Origin: Orychophragmus violaceus
Taxonomy: Eukaryota; Streptophyta; Magnoliopsida; Brassicales; Brassicaceae
Length of the DNA stretch: 64,000 nucleotides
Direction: 5' to 3'
Assembly (NCBI GenBank): GCA_030180135.1
Contig: CM058237.1
Coordinates: 103,989,904 to 104,053,903, forward strand
Position numbers and translations under genes: made by a program. Below are positions 32,140 to 44,934 of this stretch, piece after piece; within the stretch, counting starts at the first letter, position 1; each line of letters opens with the position of its first letter. The notes beneath the pieces are model-generated. The model saw nothing but the letters and a program-made list of their open reading frames with translations. It was not told where the DNA came from and searched no databases.

Positions 32140-35100
32140 ATGACTACTACAAGCACACAAAACACATTCTCAATCCGGTCTGTTCTCGAGAAGGAGAAGC
32201 TGACTGGAACGAACTTCCTGACGTGGTCAAGGAACTTGAGGCTAGTCCTCAAGCAGGAGAAGAAGGATTATGTCCTTCGTGATCCCCTCCCCGAGAGGCC
32301 TCCTAACAATGCCGCCAGGACTCTGCATAATGCTTGGGAAAAGCATTCGTCAGATGAAAATGATGTCTATTGCCTAATGTTGGCGACAATGACTGCTGAG
32401 CTGCAAATGCAGTTCGAGAGTGTGTTGTCACCCATCGAGATAATGGCAAGCCTGAAATCGCTTTTTCAGGAGCAAGCAAGGACTGAGAGGTTTCAGACTG
32501 TTAAGAACCTCTTAGACTGTAAGTTGGCTGCAAATGCGGCAGTGAGTCCTCATGTCTTGAAAATGATGGGTTATCTCGATCATCTTCAGAAACTCGACTG
32601 CCCTATCAGCCAGGAACTTGCCTGCGACATCGTTCTGCAGTCTTTACCTGCAAGCTATGATCAGTTCATTCTGAACTTTAATATGCATGGCTTGAGTAAG
32701 ACATTGCCTGAGCTTCACGGAATGCTCAAAACTGCAGAGCCCAACTTGAGGAAAACCGCCAAGGACCCCAATGTGCTTATGGTGCAAAAGGGCAAGGGCT
32801 TTAAGAAATCCTCTGCTAAGGATAAGGGAAAGGCTAAGGCTGTCCAAGTCTCGGACAAGGACACGCCAAAGCCCAAGCCCAAGTCTAAGGCTGGGCCTAC
32901 TGACATCTGCAGGTTCTGTAAAGAATCAGGGCATTGGAGGAGAGAATGTAAGAAATTCCAAGAAGGTCTAAAGGAATTGAAGAAGAAGACTCTCGAGACT
33001 TCTTCATCAGGTATTTTTGTTATAGAAGTTAATACAACTACTTCTGATAATACCTCATGGGTTATGGATACTGGTTGTGGGGCTCATATTTGTACTAATA
33101 TGCAGGCACTCAGCAACAGTAGAAGGCTGAAGCAAGGACAAGTGGAGCTACGAGTTGGGAATGGAGCGAAAGTTCCTGCACTAGCTGTAGGCACATACTT
33201 GTTGTCTTTACCTTCGTGATTGGTTTTAGAACTCAATAATTGTTATTTTGTACCTGCTATAAGCAGAAATATTATTTCAATTTCTTTGTTGGATTTGGAA
33301 GGTTATGATTTTTCAGTTAAGAATAAATTATGTTCCTTCAATCGCAACAATTTGTTCTATGGTTGTGCCCCTCTTACGAATGGGCTTTACATACTTGATC
33401 AATCCGCGCCAATTTATAACATTAATACCAAACGGTTCAAACCTAATGAGGAGAACCAAACGTTTCTATGGCATTGTCGTTTAGGGCACATCAGCGAGAA
33501 ACGCATCAAGAGGCTCCATTCGAATGGACTTCTTGGCTCATTTGACTTTGAGTCATGTGAGAAATGCGAATCCTGCATGATGGGCAAAATGACGCGGGCC
33601 CCCTTTAATAAACCTAACGAGAGGGCCAGTGACTTATTGGGCCTGATACACACTGACGTGTGTGGCCCAATGTCCACAAATGCAAGAGGAAACTATCAGT
33701 ACTTCATTACCTTCACTGATGATTTCAGTAGGTATGGATATGTTTATTTAATGAAACATAAGTCTGAATCTTTTGAGAAGTTCAGAGAATTCCAAAATGA
33801 AGTACAGAACCAACTTGGCAAAAGCATTAAGGCTCTTCGGTCCGACCGAGGAGGAGAATACTTAAGCCAAGAATTCAGTGATCATCTAAGAGAGTGTGGG
33901 ATCGTGTCCCAACTCACTCCTCCTGGAACACCTCAATGGAATGGTGTGTCTGAGAGGAGAAATCGGACCTTATTGGATATGGTTCGGTCTATGATGAGTC
34001 ACACAGACCTTCCAATATCCCTTTGGGGATATGCTCTGCTAACAGCAGTGTTCACTCTAAATAGAGCGCCATCAAAAGCAGTAGCAAAGACACCATATGA
34101 ATTATGGACTGGAGTGGCTCCAGTGCTGTCTTATCTTAGAATTTGGGGTTGTGAAGCCTATGTCAAGAGATTAATCTCAGACAAGCTTACACCAAAGTCT
34201 GATAAATGCTATTTCATTGGTTATCCGAAAGAAACCAAGGCTTATTACTTCTATCTACGTTCCGAGAACAAGATTTTTGTTTGCCCGGGATTGTAACTTT
34301 CTTGAGAGGGAGTTTCTCTCTAAGAAAGACAGTGGGAGTAAGGTACTGCTTGAAGAAATTCAAGATGAACAGGATACTGCTCAACCTGAAGAGGAAGAGC
34401 AGCAGGAGGACCTACAAGAAATTGTAGTGCCTGAACCTGTAGTACCTGAAGTTCGAAGATCTGGGAGGATCCGTCACGAACCCGAGAGATATCAAGGATT
34501 CCTAGTGACTAACTGTCATGATCTTCTGATCATTGATGGTGATGAACCATCGAATTTCAATCAAGCCATGATGGGCCCAGATTCCTCTAAGTGGCGTAAA
34601 GCCACTGATTCCGAAATGGACTCCATGTCGGTCAACCAAGTGTTTTCGTTGGTTGACTTACCCGCTGGTGTAAAAGCCATCGAGTGCAAATGGATCTTCA
34701 AGAAGAAGATTGACGTGGATGGAAATGTCCAGATTTATAAAGCCAGGTTGGTGGCAAAAGGTTTCAGACAAGTTCACGGTGTGGATTACGATGAAACCTA
34801 TTCACCAGTGGCTATGATGAAATCTATTCGGATTCTACTAGCAACTGCAGTTTTTCATGATTATGAAATTTGGCAGATGGACGTGAAAACCGCCTTCCTG
34901 AATGGTATTCTGGAAGAGGATGTGTATATGACACAACCTGACGGTTACATAGATTCAAAGAATGCTGGAAAAGTATGCAAGCTTCATAAATCCATTTATG
35001 GATTGAAGCAAGCATCGAGGAGCTGGAATCTTCGTTTTGATGAAGCGATCAAGCAATTTGACTTCATCAGAAACGAAGAAGAACAATGCGTGTATAAGAA

Positions 35101-36117
35101 AACTAGTGGGAGCAAGATAGTATTTCTTATCCTGTATGTCGATGACATACTGCTTCTCGGAAACGACGTTCCAATGCTGAAGTCGGTAAAGGACTGGCTT
35201 GGAAGTTGTTTTTCCATGAAAGACATGGGTGAAGCCGCATACGTTCTTGGAATCAGGATTACCGGGATAGATCTAAAAGGCTGATAGGCTTGTGTCAAGA
35301 TTCATACATTGACAAAGTCCTGCAAAGATTCAGCATGAAAGATTCCAAGAAGGGCTTCACACCAATGGTACATGGCACAACGCTGAGCAAGAAGCAGAGC
35401 CCTACGTCGGCTGCTGAGCTTGAGCGCATGAAGAATATTCCTTATGCATCTGCAATAGGATCTATCATGTATGCCATGATTTGTACTCGTCCTGATGTTG
35501 CTTATGCACTGAGCATGACGAGTAGATACCAGTCAAATCCAGGTGAAAGCCACTGGATTGCCGTAAAGAATATCTTGAAGTATCTAAGACATACTAAGGA
35601 TAAGTTCTTGGTGTACGGTGGAAGTGATGTGCTTGAAGTCAGTGGATTCACGGACGCAAGTTTCCAGACAGACACAGATGATTTCCGGTCACAGTCCAGT
35701 TATATCTTTTGTCTGAATGGCGGTGCAGTAAGTTGGAGAAGCTCCAAGCAGGACACTGTTGCTGATTCCACTACAGAAGCTGAATATGTCGCCGCCTCAG
35801 AAGCAGCGAAGGAAGCTGTTTGGATACGAAAGTTCATGATCGAACTAGGTGTGATACCGAATGCGGCTGAGCCTCTGGCACTGTTTTGTGACAACAATGG
35901 TGCTATAGCTCAGGCAAAGGAACCAAGATCACATCAAAAATCCAAGCATGTTCAAAGAAGATTTCACTTGATACGTGACATCGTTAATAGAAAGGAAGTC
36001 AAGATCAGCCGAGTCCCGACAGATGATAATGTCGCTGATCCGTTGACAAAGCCACTCCCAAGGCCTAAGCTCGAGTATCTGACTGAAGCTGTAGGCATTA
36101 GAAACATTGAAATGTAA
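32140..36117 (+). pseudogene. Copia-3 gag-pol polyprotein with one stop and two frameshifts
   Basis: Starts MTTTSTQNTFSIRSVLEKEK. Intact gag zinc knuckle CRFCKESGHWRREC; protease VMDTGCGAHICTN. Integrase zinc finger HCRLGH / CEKCESC and core (IHTDVCG, TFTDDFSRY, GVSERRN) are present. RT has MDVKTAFLNGILEEDVYM and LYVDDILLLG; RNase H has FTDASFQ and DNNGAIAQ. Lesions: TGA at 33217-33219 where Copia-1 has Gly, an extra T near 34279, and a missing base near 35262. The upstream in-frame ATG at 32059 lies in leader-like AT-rich sequence, so 32140 is preferred by comparison with Copia-1 and Copia-4. About 1,325 codons, same length as Copia-1. Confidence 0.95.
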
Positions 36118-36952
36118 TCTAAATTTGAGTGGGAGTTTGAGGGCTTTATTTAGTTATTTGATATGTTCTTGTAAAACATTTTATGTTTAATGAAATTATT
36201 ATTTCAAGATTATTTTAACTGTGATGAAATAATCGTTCCAAAGTGATATGAACCATTTTATAGGTCATCGAAGTAAGTGACTTGATCTTGAGTTATCAAA
36301 GTCATTTAGCTTGATCATGAGACCCTATATTTGATAGATGGCTTATATCATCATGTCCCTAGTCGAAGGTTGTTGAAATTGGAACACCAACAACCGTGTG
36401 AGACTAGATTGGTATGTGACTTATGACAAAGTCTCAGTGTGTCATAGATGCACGGCATCAAAGTCAGTACATAGGTGTATGTAGGGTACATACGACCGGA
36501 CAAGACCCGATTATAAGAACTCTTCAGGATATTTATATCTGTGTCATAAGAGATTCTTACTACGACTATAGAGTATAGTCCTTAGACCTGAGTTCGCATG
36601 CATGTGACTGCACATGAACTAATGCGCTTTGATCATTGTCTAATGCTGTCGTTAAGCGATAGTTATAAGGACCTTGTTTGGGTGTATTATGAAATGAGTA
36701 GTTTACAGTGATGGAACAAGACGGGATTTGTCCCTCCAATATAAATGGAGTGAATATCTCTAGGCCAATCGGAGATTTGAATACTGGAAAATGCATGGCC
36801 ATGCTCAAACGGACTGTCCCGAGTCGTTTGGATTGTCAGTATCAAATCAGAGTCCGATGAACAAGATTAGGCTTTATAAGGATGACACTAATCTTGCCTT
36901 ATGACTAATCGAGATATTGAGACAAAAGGATTATGAATACAGAGATTCCAGT
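36118..36952 (+). other. Copia-3 3' untranslated region
   Basis: Non-coding, with blocks shared with Copia-1 (gtccttagacctgagttc, ggccaatcg). No ORF supported. Confidence 0.8.
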
Positions 36953-36965
36953 TCAAGTGGGAGAT
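36953..36965 (+). other. Polypurine tract of Copia-3
   Basis: tcaagtgggagat before the 3' LTR. Confidence 0.85.
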
Positions 36966-37600
36966 TGTTGGAATTGTGTCCAGTAATCTCTGTACTGTCT
37001 CTAGAAAGTAAGAGTATGTCAATGATCAGACATAAGTCATATAATACTGGGGGTCATGATGGCTTGCTAGAGTCCGCTCATGATCTATAAGTCTTGGACT
37101 TATTGCCTTTATTATATGATCCCATATGGGTCACACGCCTAAGCTAACGGGAAATCACGAAGGAACGGTTTAGCAGAAGTACGGTAAAAGTGCTAGGCAT
37201 TTACTGTACTTGGAGAGACTAAAAGGCCTGATTAAATCCATGGGATTTAATCAGAACTGAGAATTGGGCCCAAAAGCCCATGAGAACTAAAGGGAGTTTT
37301 AATGAATAAAACTTGACCTAAAGCTCTCTAATTTTTCAGCACTTTGTGCCTCCCTCCTCTCTCTCTGCGCCTCCTCTCTGTTGGTCTAGCAGCCTCTCTT
37401 CCCGAAGTGTGCGTGTGTGAGCCTTTGGAGGATCCATCTCTTGGTGGTTCTGCTGATCTCTGACCTTACCTCCCATTCCGCTGCATAAACAAGGTAAAAG
37501 GTGAGATCCATTAAGTTTCTAAATAAGAGAACCTAGATCTGCATGTTTAGTAGGATGAATCAATTGAGAATTGAATCAGGAAACACTAAACGATCCAACA
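36966..37600 (+). repeat. Copia-3 3' LTR
   Basis: 635 bp, near-identical to the 5' LTR; followed by GCAAG. Confidence 0.97.
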
Positions 37601-37605
37601 GCAAG

Positions 37606-38850
37606 GACCGGGGGTCGCGAGCTGTCCACAGGTTGGGGGTCGAAAAGAGGTGACTGTAAAACCAAGGACATGTTTCCGTCGTGGGCAGCCTGGACGTTTT
37701 GTTTTGGAACTGTCGGAATGGCCGGGACGGACGGTCGAGGGCTCCGATAGTGGATTGGGGTCAGGCTGACCGCGCGGCTACGGCCAAGGGTCAGCTGGGA
37801 AACCTCGAGTCCATGAGCTCGTGGAGGATTCAGGCATGGCCGTCTCCTTAGATGTGCTCATTGGTATGTCACTCGAACCCTGATTCCTCAAATTACTGCA
37901 TGGCATATTGGGGAATAAAACGGGGCTTATATGCATTGTGGGAATGTGTAGGGACCGTTGTGGTAGGAGGTGTAGAAACACTGACTACGTTCGACTCCGG
38001 GGCCACACATAGTTTTGTGAGTCCTAGGATGATCGGAAAAGGCTTGTTCCAGAAGGAACAAGTCGTGGGCCAAGGTATTGTAAATGCGGCCGGAGGGCAA
38101 GTGATGCCCGTGCTAGGATTAGTTAAGGGCATACCAGTCTCCATAGGAGGCGTAAGTATGCCAGCTGGCCTAGTGGTGGTCCAGCTCAAGCATCACGAGG
38201 TGATCTTGAGTATGGATTGGTTAGGTTGCTTATCATTTGGAATGCGTAAGAACCTTAACTAAGATCAAGTCCTTGGAGGGCGGATATCAAGTTTCGGGGA
38301 ACTAAGATCAAGTCCTTAGAGGGCGGAGATCACGTTTCGGGTCAAATCCGTAAGGGTTGTGATCGAGATTGACTAAGTCTAAGGCAAGACAAAAATCAGG
38401 GAAATGATTAAGTCTTGACGGACTGAGGTCATAGGAAATGTATGGATCTCTCGACGGCTTAGTCCAAGGTTCGATTGTCGATCGGCCAAAGCCAAGACCG
38501 TGAGCCACAGGTCTGGATAAGCGTGGGATGAACCGTGAGTCATGGGCAAGAGAAGTTCGGACAGTTAAGCGCGATTGAACGGTAGCCGTTGGGGCGGTTG
38601 ACCGAAGATTGGCAAGCTGGGCACGGATGGTCCATGCACGGGAACAGAATGGAAAAGCCCGGTCATACGCGACTTGATCCGAGATGAATGGCTCCGGCAG
38701 GGGCGGCCATAAATGGACTTAGGCCGAATAGAGAGAACATAGAATGGTTATGTTCTGCCAACATTTCGGGATGTTAGTAGGCCTCCAATGGTTCATAAAG
38801 TTCAAACGGGATAAAACGCCTTAAGTCGGATTCGGGGACGAATCCCTTTT
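37606..38850 (+). other. LARD internal region after Copia-3
   Basis: GC-rich. Holds the protease relic (see 37852-38262), then non-coding sequence with a 43-bp duplication (aagatcaagtccttggaggg at 38261 and a variant at 38304). RT, RNase H and integrase are absent: the frame goes from protease straight into 3' non-coding sequence. Confidence 0.8.
37852..38262 (+). pseudogene. LARD gypsy protease fragment
   Basis: The recognisable part runs from GTVVVGGVETLTTFDSGATH (about 37948) to HHEVILSMDWLG (about 38225). DSGA is the retropepsin active-site motif and VILSMDWL the conserved end of the gypsy aspartic protease domain. Upstream residues to the ATG at 37852 look non-coding. The frame ends at 38262, where an intact element would enter RT. 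It shows that the LARD descends from a coding gypsy element; a lone protease would not support transposition. Confidence 0.82.
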
Positions 38851-38867
38851 AAGGGGGGGGGAGAACT
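38851..38867 (+). other. Polypurine tract of LARD
   Basis: aaggggggggga run then gaact, directly before LTR start TGTAACATCC; context ttcggggacgaatccctttt is nearly the same as in the Tekay-like element. Confidence 0.88.
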
Positions 38868-40178
38868 TGTAACATCCCGGAACCGGGAGTCTGACCACAC
38901 CCTAAACGTTTGGGCTGTCTATGGGACCACAAGGCCAAACTTAATATCATAAGTGGTCAAGAAGAGTGTTCTATGGACGGGAAAGGGTTAAGCTCAGCTG
39001 GAAGGGAGCTTAATCGTGTGGGAATCAGCTGGAAGGAGTGTGGTCAGCTCAGCTCAAGCTAGCTGAAGTGTTTAAGTGCGAAATGAGCTGGTCAGCTAGT
39101 GACACTAGCTGACCATAAGCGAATGGGCACAAGTGGAGAGATGTGCCTTTTCGGCCAAAGGAGACACCCATTCGTTTGGGAAGTTTCATGCGAATTCATG
39201 GCCTATAAAGGGGCCAATTTTCGCACACAATTTCAGGGGAGGAAGAAACCCAGATTTTTCTAAGGCAAAGGCCATTAAAATCGTGAGAATCAAAGAGAGT
39301 TAGAGGCCGGTTTCCTAGTGAGAGAGTCGGCGGTTGTTAAGGAGTTTGGTGGTGGTTGTGGAGCGAGCAAGGCTGCATCATGGCGGGTGAAACAAGCCGT
39401 GATCCGGGCAAGTCCACTTCGACCGCAAGGTTAGTCCGCGCCCATCCTTCTCTCGGTCTTAGGCCAAGCCGTTGGTCTTTGGCTGGTTAAGTGATGGCCG
39501 GATCACACGCTCCCTCCTTTCTATTTTTGGAACTTAGAACCGGGCTATGGCTTGACGGTTTTAAGGTCGGCTTGAGTTATAAGCGCGATTGGCCAAAGGC
39601 CATGATCGCATTGGTTCAGTCCGACAAGCGGATTGATCACGCTACGAGTCGAGACTTGCGGTGTGCGTGGCTCGTACGGCATGTCGGGAAGACATGGCCG
39701 GATCATGGATGATCGGACGGTGCAACGAAGAAATGTGACCGGATCATAGTCGCACACGGTAAGGACCAAACTTGAACGGTCGGGAGTTAGACCGGTCAGT
39801 TGCGGCTTGTCGGATGAGCATTGTCGGATCAACGGTTAAGTCGCGGGCCATGCACCGCGATTATGGATTGATGGTAACCGTCGGCGGAACCATCGCATCC
39901 ATTCGCGGTGAACAGTCGCGACTGTCCGTACCGGACATGCGTCATGACCGCGGAGCGTCAGCCGGACATACGCGATATCCTTACGGATGATCGCTCGTCA
40001 AGTGCTAGACGGTTCATGGATATGCGCGCTGGACGGGACAGACGGACGGACTGGCGTGTGATCGTGATACGCGATGTCGTCGACACGGACATCCGCACGG
40101 TCCATATGGACGTACGTGCGTTCGTACCGGACGAACGTTGGTACGCGATGGCATGCATACGGCGGGACGCGACAGACG
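38868..40178 (+). repeat. LARD 3' LTR, first part
   Basis: Matches 18079 onward; lacks 11 bp around the TATA box; palindrome at 39090-39114. Interrupted by Copia-4 at 40178 after AGACG. Confidence 0.94.
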
Positions 40179-40913
40179 TGTTGGAACTTCGAGCCAATTC
40201 TACCAGTTCAGAATTGCTGTCATGTTCCAGATAGCCTAGGATCTAGGGTCTAGTTAATTGAATCAAGGATCTGATCTCGTGTTTACCTGGAGATTGGCAG
40301 CGGAAGATTCAAGTAATACGAGATCTCTGGAGCGCCTCAGATGCTGCGCCTCTACTTCAGTCCACACGCACACAAGCTGGAATCCGCCGGGATGCTAGTA
40401 CCGGTGCTCGGATCTCCTGGGAACTGAGTTTCTTGAGGTTTCTGTGTTTTCTCTCTGAGAAAACACTCTGGGCGGCGCACTCGATCAACCAATCGGTCGA
40501 GTCAATAAAACATGTTTATATATTGACCTCGAGGTGAACCGAAACATCAGTTTCGGTTTCGCCATTGTGTCGACCGACACACCCATTGGTGTCGATCGAC
40601 ACAAGTCTTGTATCGACCGACGCACCCAATGGTGTCGATCGATACGCCCTTTTGAAACTCATATTCGATGTGTATACAATACACATCAACCAGACCATAT
40701 GCCAATGATCAATCCCATACGGAGTATGTCCAACTTGCTTAGGTGTGTGACCCTGTAGGTTCACACGATACTGGAAATGAGTTACAACTCATTTGTCATA
40801 AGCGGTTTCTAGCAAAACATTATGACTACCCAGTATCACATGAATTGTCCGATCTCGACAATACAACTATCTCTAGAGTGAGTACAATGTGATTTCAGGA
40901 CATAATCCCAACA
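40179..40913 (-). repeat. Copia-4 3' LTR
   Basis: 735 bp; minus strand TGTTGGGATT...CCAACA. Two motif pairs at 40567-40603 and 40610-40647; minus-strand TATATAAA at 40515-40522. Confidence 0.96.
40567..40647. promoter_or_regulatory. Two CGACCG/CGATCG pairs in Copia-4 U3
   Basis: Cores at 40571/40593 and 40614/40636, each 22 bp apart, beginning about 45 bp upstream (minus sense) of the TATA box. Same in the other LTR at 46864-46944. Confidence 0.55.
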
Positions 40914-40927
40914 ATCTCCCACTTGTA
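40914..40927 (-). other. Polypurine tract of Copia-4
   Basis: Minus strand TACAAGTGGGAGAT before LTR start TGTTGGGATT. Confidence 0.85.
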
Positions 40928-41749
40928 CTGGAATCACCTATTCCTATAATCCCTTCGTCTCTATATCTCGATATGGCATAAGGCAAGAGACTGTGTCATC
41001 CTTATTATAGCCAACATCATGTTCATCGAACTCCTGATCTATACTGATAAAACAAACGACTGACAATCACCTCGTTTGAGCACGGCCATGCATTTTCTCA
41101 GTATCAAATCTTCGATGGGCCCTGAGATATTTATCTCCCGTTCTAGGAGGGACAAATCCCATCTTGTTCCATCCCTGTTTCTACACATACTTCATGATAC
41201 GCCTAAGCAATGCCGTTATAGCCGCCAGTTACGGAACGACGTTTGACAAGGTCAAAACGCACCAATTCATATGCTAGAAAGCATGATGAACTCAGGTCTA
41301 AGGACTATACTCTATAGTCGTAATGAGAACCTCCCATGACACTGATATAACTATCATGTGGAGTTCTCATTAGCGGGTCATGTCCGATCATATGTTCACT
41401 AACATATATCTATGTGACTGACTGTGATAATCATATCATTGACTCCATGAAACTTAGTCTAACAGTCACCTCACATACTAGCCTCGCGCGGTTGTTAGTG
41501 TCCCATTTTAACAACCTTGACTAGGGACAAACATAATTTTATGTCATCTTTTACTTATAGGGTTTCATGACCAAGTCCTCAACTTGATGACCTATAAGAC
41601 GTACATAAAATACTTTGGGACCATTATTTAATTATCCAATAATTAAATAATACCGATGTCAGTTTGACTTACATAAACACTACCATAGCATGTCTATGTA
41701 AAGATTACAACATAACTAGAATTACTCCCACTAGAATCAAGATCATCTC
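40928..41749 (-). other. Copia-4 3' untranslated region
   Basis: Non-coding, inverted similarity to 11421-12235 of Copia-1 (for example gtcctaaggactatactc-type and gggacaaatccc blocks). Confidence 0.75.
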
Positions 41750-44019
41750 TTCAGATATCTTATACCTACAGCAACAAAATAAATCTGGTGCTTAGGTTGT
41801 GGGAGAGACTGCGGTGTTTTGTTTGAAACAATTCCAACAAACCACACCGCCATTCAGATAAAAGCACTATTCTACGGTCCACTGCTTGGAGCCTTTCCAA
41901 CAGATAGCACCGCTATTCAGACAAAGAGACATAACCAGGTGGGAACCGGTAATCATCTTTGTCCGTCTAACTACTTTCAACTGGTTTGTCACTTTATTAG
42001 TTCACCACGAACGTATCCTTAGTGTTCATCAAACACTTGGGATATTTCTGGTAACTGTTCAGTGACTATTACCGGAACATGTCGGTATTTTCTCGTCATG
42101 CTTTATGCGTAAGTTGCATCTAGACGAGCGCAAAATATGGCATTCATGATGGATTCTATTGCAGCAGCATTAGTAATCACACTCATTAATATTAGTTCAG
42201 ACAGTGTTCAAAACACTTCATCTTGCTAAGATTATTGCCATAAGACCTTTGGTATGAAGCCATTCTTGGAATCATGCATATTGGAACTGTCCAATACCTT
42301 ATCAACATAAGGATTTTGACACGATCCAATTAGCCTTTCTGATCCATCCCAATGGATCCTTATTCCAAGAACTTTTACGGCCTTCTCCCATGTCCATCGT
42401 TAAACTTGACTTCCGACCCAAATCCTGGCAAGACTTTAGCGTCGGAACGTCGTTTATGAGATTAAGTATGTTATCTACATATAGTGTGAGAATTGCAATT
42501 ACGCTCCCACTAGTCTTCTTGTAAACGCATGGTTTCTATTCTTTCTGATCAAGTCAAAACTTTTGACCACATTATCAGAATGTTGATTCCAACTCCAAGA
42601 TGTCTGCTTTAATCCAGAAATGGATCGATGAAGCTAACATGCATACCCAGCCAATTTCGGAGTTGGGGCTCACCATCGCTTCTTTGAATTTCGCATGCTC
42701 GTCACTTTTCAATGATCAATAGATCACGACAATTGATTACGAGAAATCACTCTCGAGTTAGTGACGGATCCTTTCGGACCTGCGAATTTCAGGCTCCACA
42801 CGTGTAGATCCTACAGCACTTTGTTGATCTCACCGCTGCTCTCCCTCAACAGGTTGAGCAGCCTCGTGTGTTTATCGAATTTCTTCGATGTGTACTTTTA
42901 CTCCCACTGTTCCTTTTGAAAGTATGATCTTTCTCAAAAAGACACAGTTCCGAACAACAATACTTTGTCCTCGGATTGGTTGCAAAAGTAACAAGCCTTG
43001 GTTTCCTTTGGACAACCAGCGAGGTAGAACTTATCAGATGTGGGTTCAAGTTTGTTTATTGACTACTGTCTTACACAAACCTTGCAATCCCAATTAATCA
43101 GAAAAACAAAATTTGGAAATCACCCAGTCCACATCCAATGTGGTGTTTTTCACTGATTCTGATAGAAACTTATTTAGCGTAAACACAGACATTTTAGAAC
43201 GTATTCTTAAATGATTATGGAAGATTCCTGTGACTCATCATTAATCGGAGCATATCTAATAAGATCCGATTCATTCTGTTAGATGATCACCCAATTCTTG
43301 ACTCAAGTATTTTCCTCCGCGATTCAATCGAGGATCTCAATACTTCTGTCAAATCGGTTCTACACTTCATCTTGGAACTCCTCAAGGGATTCCTGCTCGT
43401 GTCTCATCAAATGAACACAGCCATACTTATTGATGCCATCAATAAGGTAATGAAGTACAGAAGATTTCCTTTGGCACTAATGCTCATCGGGCCGCATACA
43501 TCAGTATGTGTAAGGCCCAATAAGCCTCTGGCCCGTTTCTTTTAGCTCTGCTAAAAGGGCCTTAGTCATTTGGTCTAGTGAACAGAATTCATATCTCAAA
43601 TGATTTATAATCGAATGAGTCCATAACTATGGAACTTCTGAATCCGCTTCACTCTGTATTGTCAAACGACTATGCCAATGAAAAGTCGAGTTCGAGTCAT
43701 CAGACTTAAACTTTTAGTATTTGTGTTATATTCTAACTTTCGCTGGTTTAAGATATAAAACCCATTCCAAACGGGGTGCTACCATATAATATTTCATCAA
43801 GATATAAAGAACAAAACTTGTCTTTTATCAAAATGAAAACATCCAAATTCTTTACAAGAAGATGAAAGACATTTCTGCACAAGGCAGATACATAGTAGCA
43901 ATTACTTAATTTCTAAAACCAAGTATGAAAGGATCCTACAAGTGGAGAGTCTCTACGGCTCATGCAGCAACCATTGCTTCAACCAGACACGCAGTTCCAC
44001 TTGTCCTTTCTTCAACATT
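41750..44019 (-). pseudogene. Copia-4 pol relic, heavily decayed
   Basis: About 2.3 kb where Copia-1 has about 3.1 kb. Fragments remain on the minus strand: the RNase H tail (KPQSLPQPKHQIY...AVGIRYLK, ending near 41755), an RT/integrase boundary piece near 42850-43049 (RNSGSKSTH), and an integrase piece near 43430-43520 (TYVCGPMSISAKG-like). A degenerate protease with DTSCG in place of DTGCG lies near 44060-44080. Frames shift repeatedly. No enzyme could be made. Confidence 0.85.
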
Positions 44020-44934
44020 CTACTGTCGCTTAGGTCCTGCATATTTCAAAAATATCAGTACCACAACTAGTATCCAATACTTATGTAGAACTTGAATTAA
44101 TAACACAATACCTGAAGAAGAAGTACCATACATCTCCTTCATCTCTTGTGAATCTTCCAAGAATTTAATGCAATCTCTCTTCCAATGCCCTGACTCATTG
44201 CAGTAGAAGCATTTTCTAACACCAGATGGGCCTGACTTGGGCTTATAAGATGACACAGGCTTATCCTGATTCCAAATCTGGACGGCCCTGCCTCTATCCT
44301 TGCCAACACAAGATTTCTCAAATCTTTTAGCCTTTATGATGTCCTGCTCTACTGTTTTGAGCATGCCATGCAGCTCAGTCAACGTCTTCGTCAAGCCTTT
44401 CTTGATATAGTTCTTAATAAACTTATCATAGCTTGACGGCAGTGACTGCAGAAAGATGTCAGTGGCCAACTCTAAGCTGACAAGACATTCCAGTTTCCCC
44501 AGGTTATCAATGTAACCCATCATTTTAATGACATGAGGACTTACTGGAGCATCCTCTGGTAGCCTGCACCCAGTGAGAGACTTCACCATCTGGAATCTCT
44601 CAACTCGTGCCGGATCCTGAAACTTCAGTTTCAAGCTGGTGATCATCTCTATTGGCGACTCCATGCTCTCGTATTGACTTTTCAAGTCCGAGTTCATGGT
44701 AGCCAGCATCAGACCACGCACATCTACCACATCAATATAATGCTTATTCCAAGCATCATATGCTGCATTCGAGCGATTGGTCCCAAGCCTATCTGGAAGA
44801 GCCTTTTCAAGAACATAGTCCTTGCTCTCCTGCTTGAGAATGAATCTCAAATTCCGATACCAATCCAGGAAATTCGATCCATTTAACTTGTCCTTCTCAA
44901 GGACGGATCGCAATGAGAAAGTAGTCATAGACAT
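44020..44934 (-). CDS. Copia-4 gag, open for about 300 codons
   Basis: Starts MSMTTFSLRSVLEKDKLNGS, homologous to Copia-1 gag (UBN2-type). Residues 10-200 are the gag domain; the zinc knuckle CFYCNESGHWKRDC (C-x2-C-x4-H-x4-C) is intact near residue 250. The C-terminal 30 residues are out of register with protease because of a frameshift after SSSGI, so the annotated end is an artefact of that lesion. Gag is much better kept than pol, which could mean it is still used for particle formation, or simply chance. Confidence 0.85.
   Translation of the reverse strand: MSMTTFSLRSVLEKDKLNGSNFLDWYRNLRFILKQESKDYVLEKALPDRLGTNRSNAAYDAWNKHYIDVVDVRGLMLATMNSDLKSQYESMESPIEMITSLKLKFQDPARVERFQMVKSLTGCRLPEDAPVSPHVIKMMGYIDNLGKLECLVSLELATDIFLQSLPSSYDKFIKNYIKKGLTKTLTELHGMLKTVEQDIIKAKRFEKSCVGKDRGRAVQIWNQDKPVSSYKPKSGPSGVRKCFYCNESGHWKRDCIKFLEDSQEMKEMYGTSSSGIVLLIQVLHKYWILVVVLIFLKYAGPKRQ

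Larger units (their letters stand above)
29883..37600 (+). mobile_element. Copia-3: complete Ty1/copia element with coding lesions
   Basis: 7,718 bp, two 635-bp LTRs (TGTTGGAATT...CCAACA), perfect target duplication GCAAG (29878-29882, 37601-37605), tRNA-iMet primer site and PPT. By eye only about four LTR differences, clustered near 30261-30298, so the insertion is young. Coding region has one TGA and two opposite frameshifts. Same lineage as Copia-1 by LTR and protein. It inserted into the LARD internal region. Confidence 0.97.
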
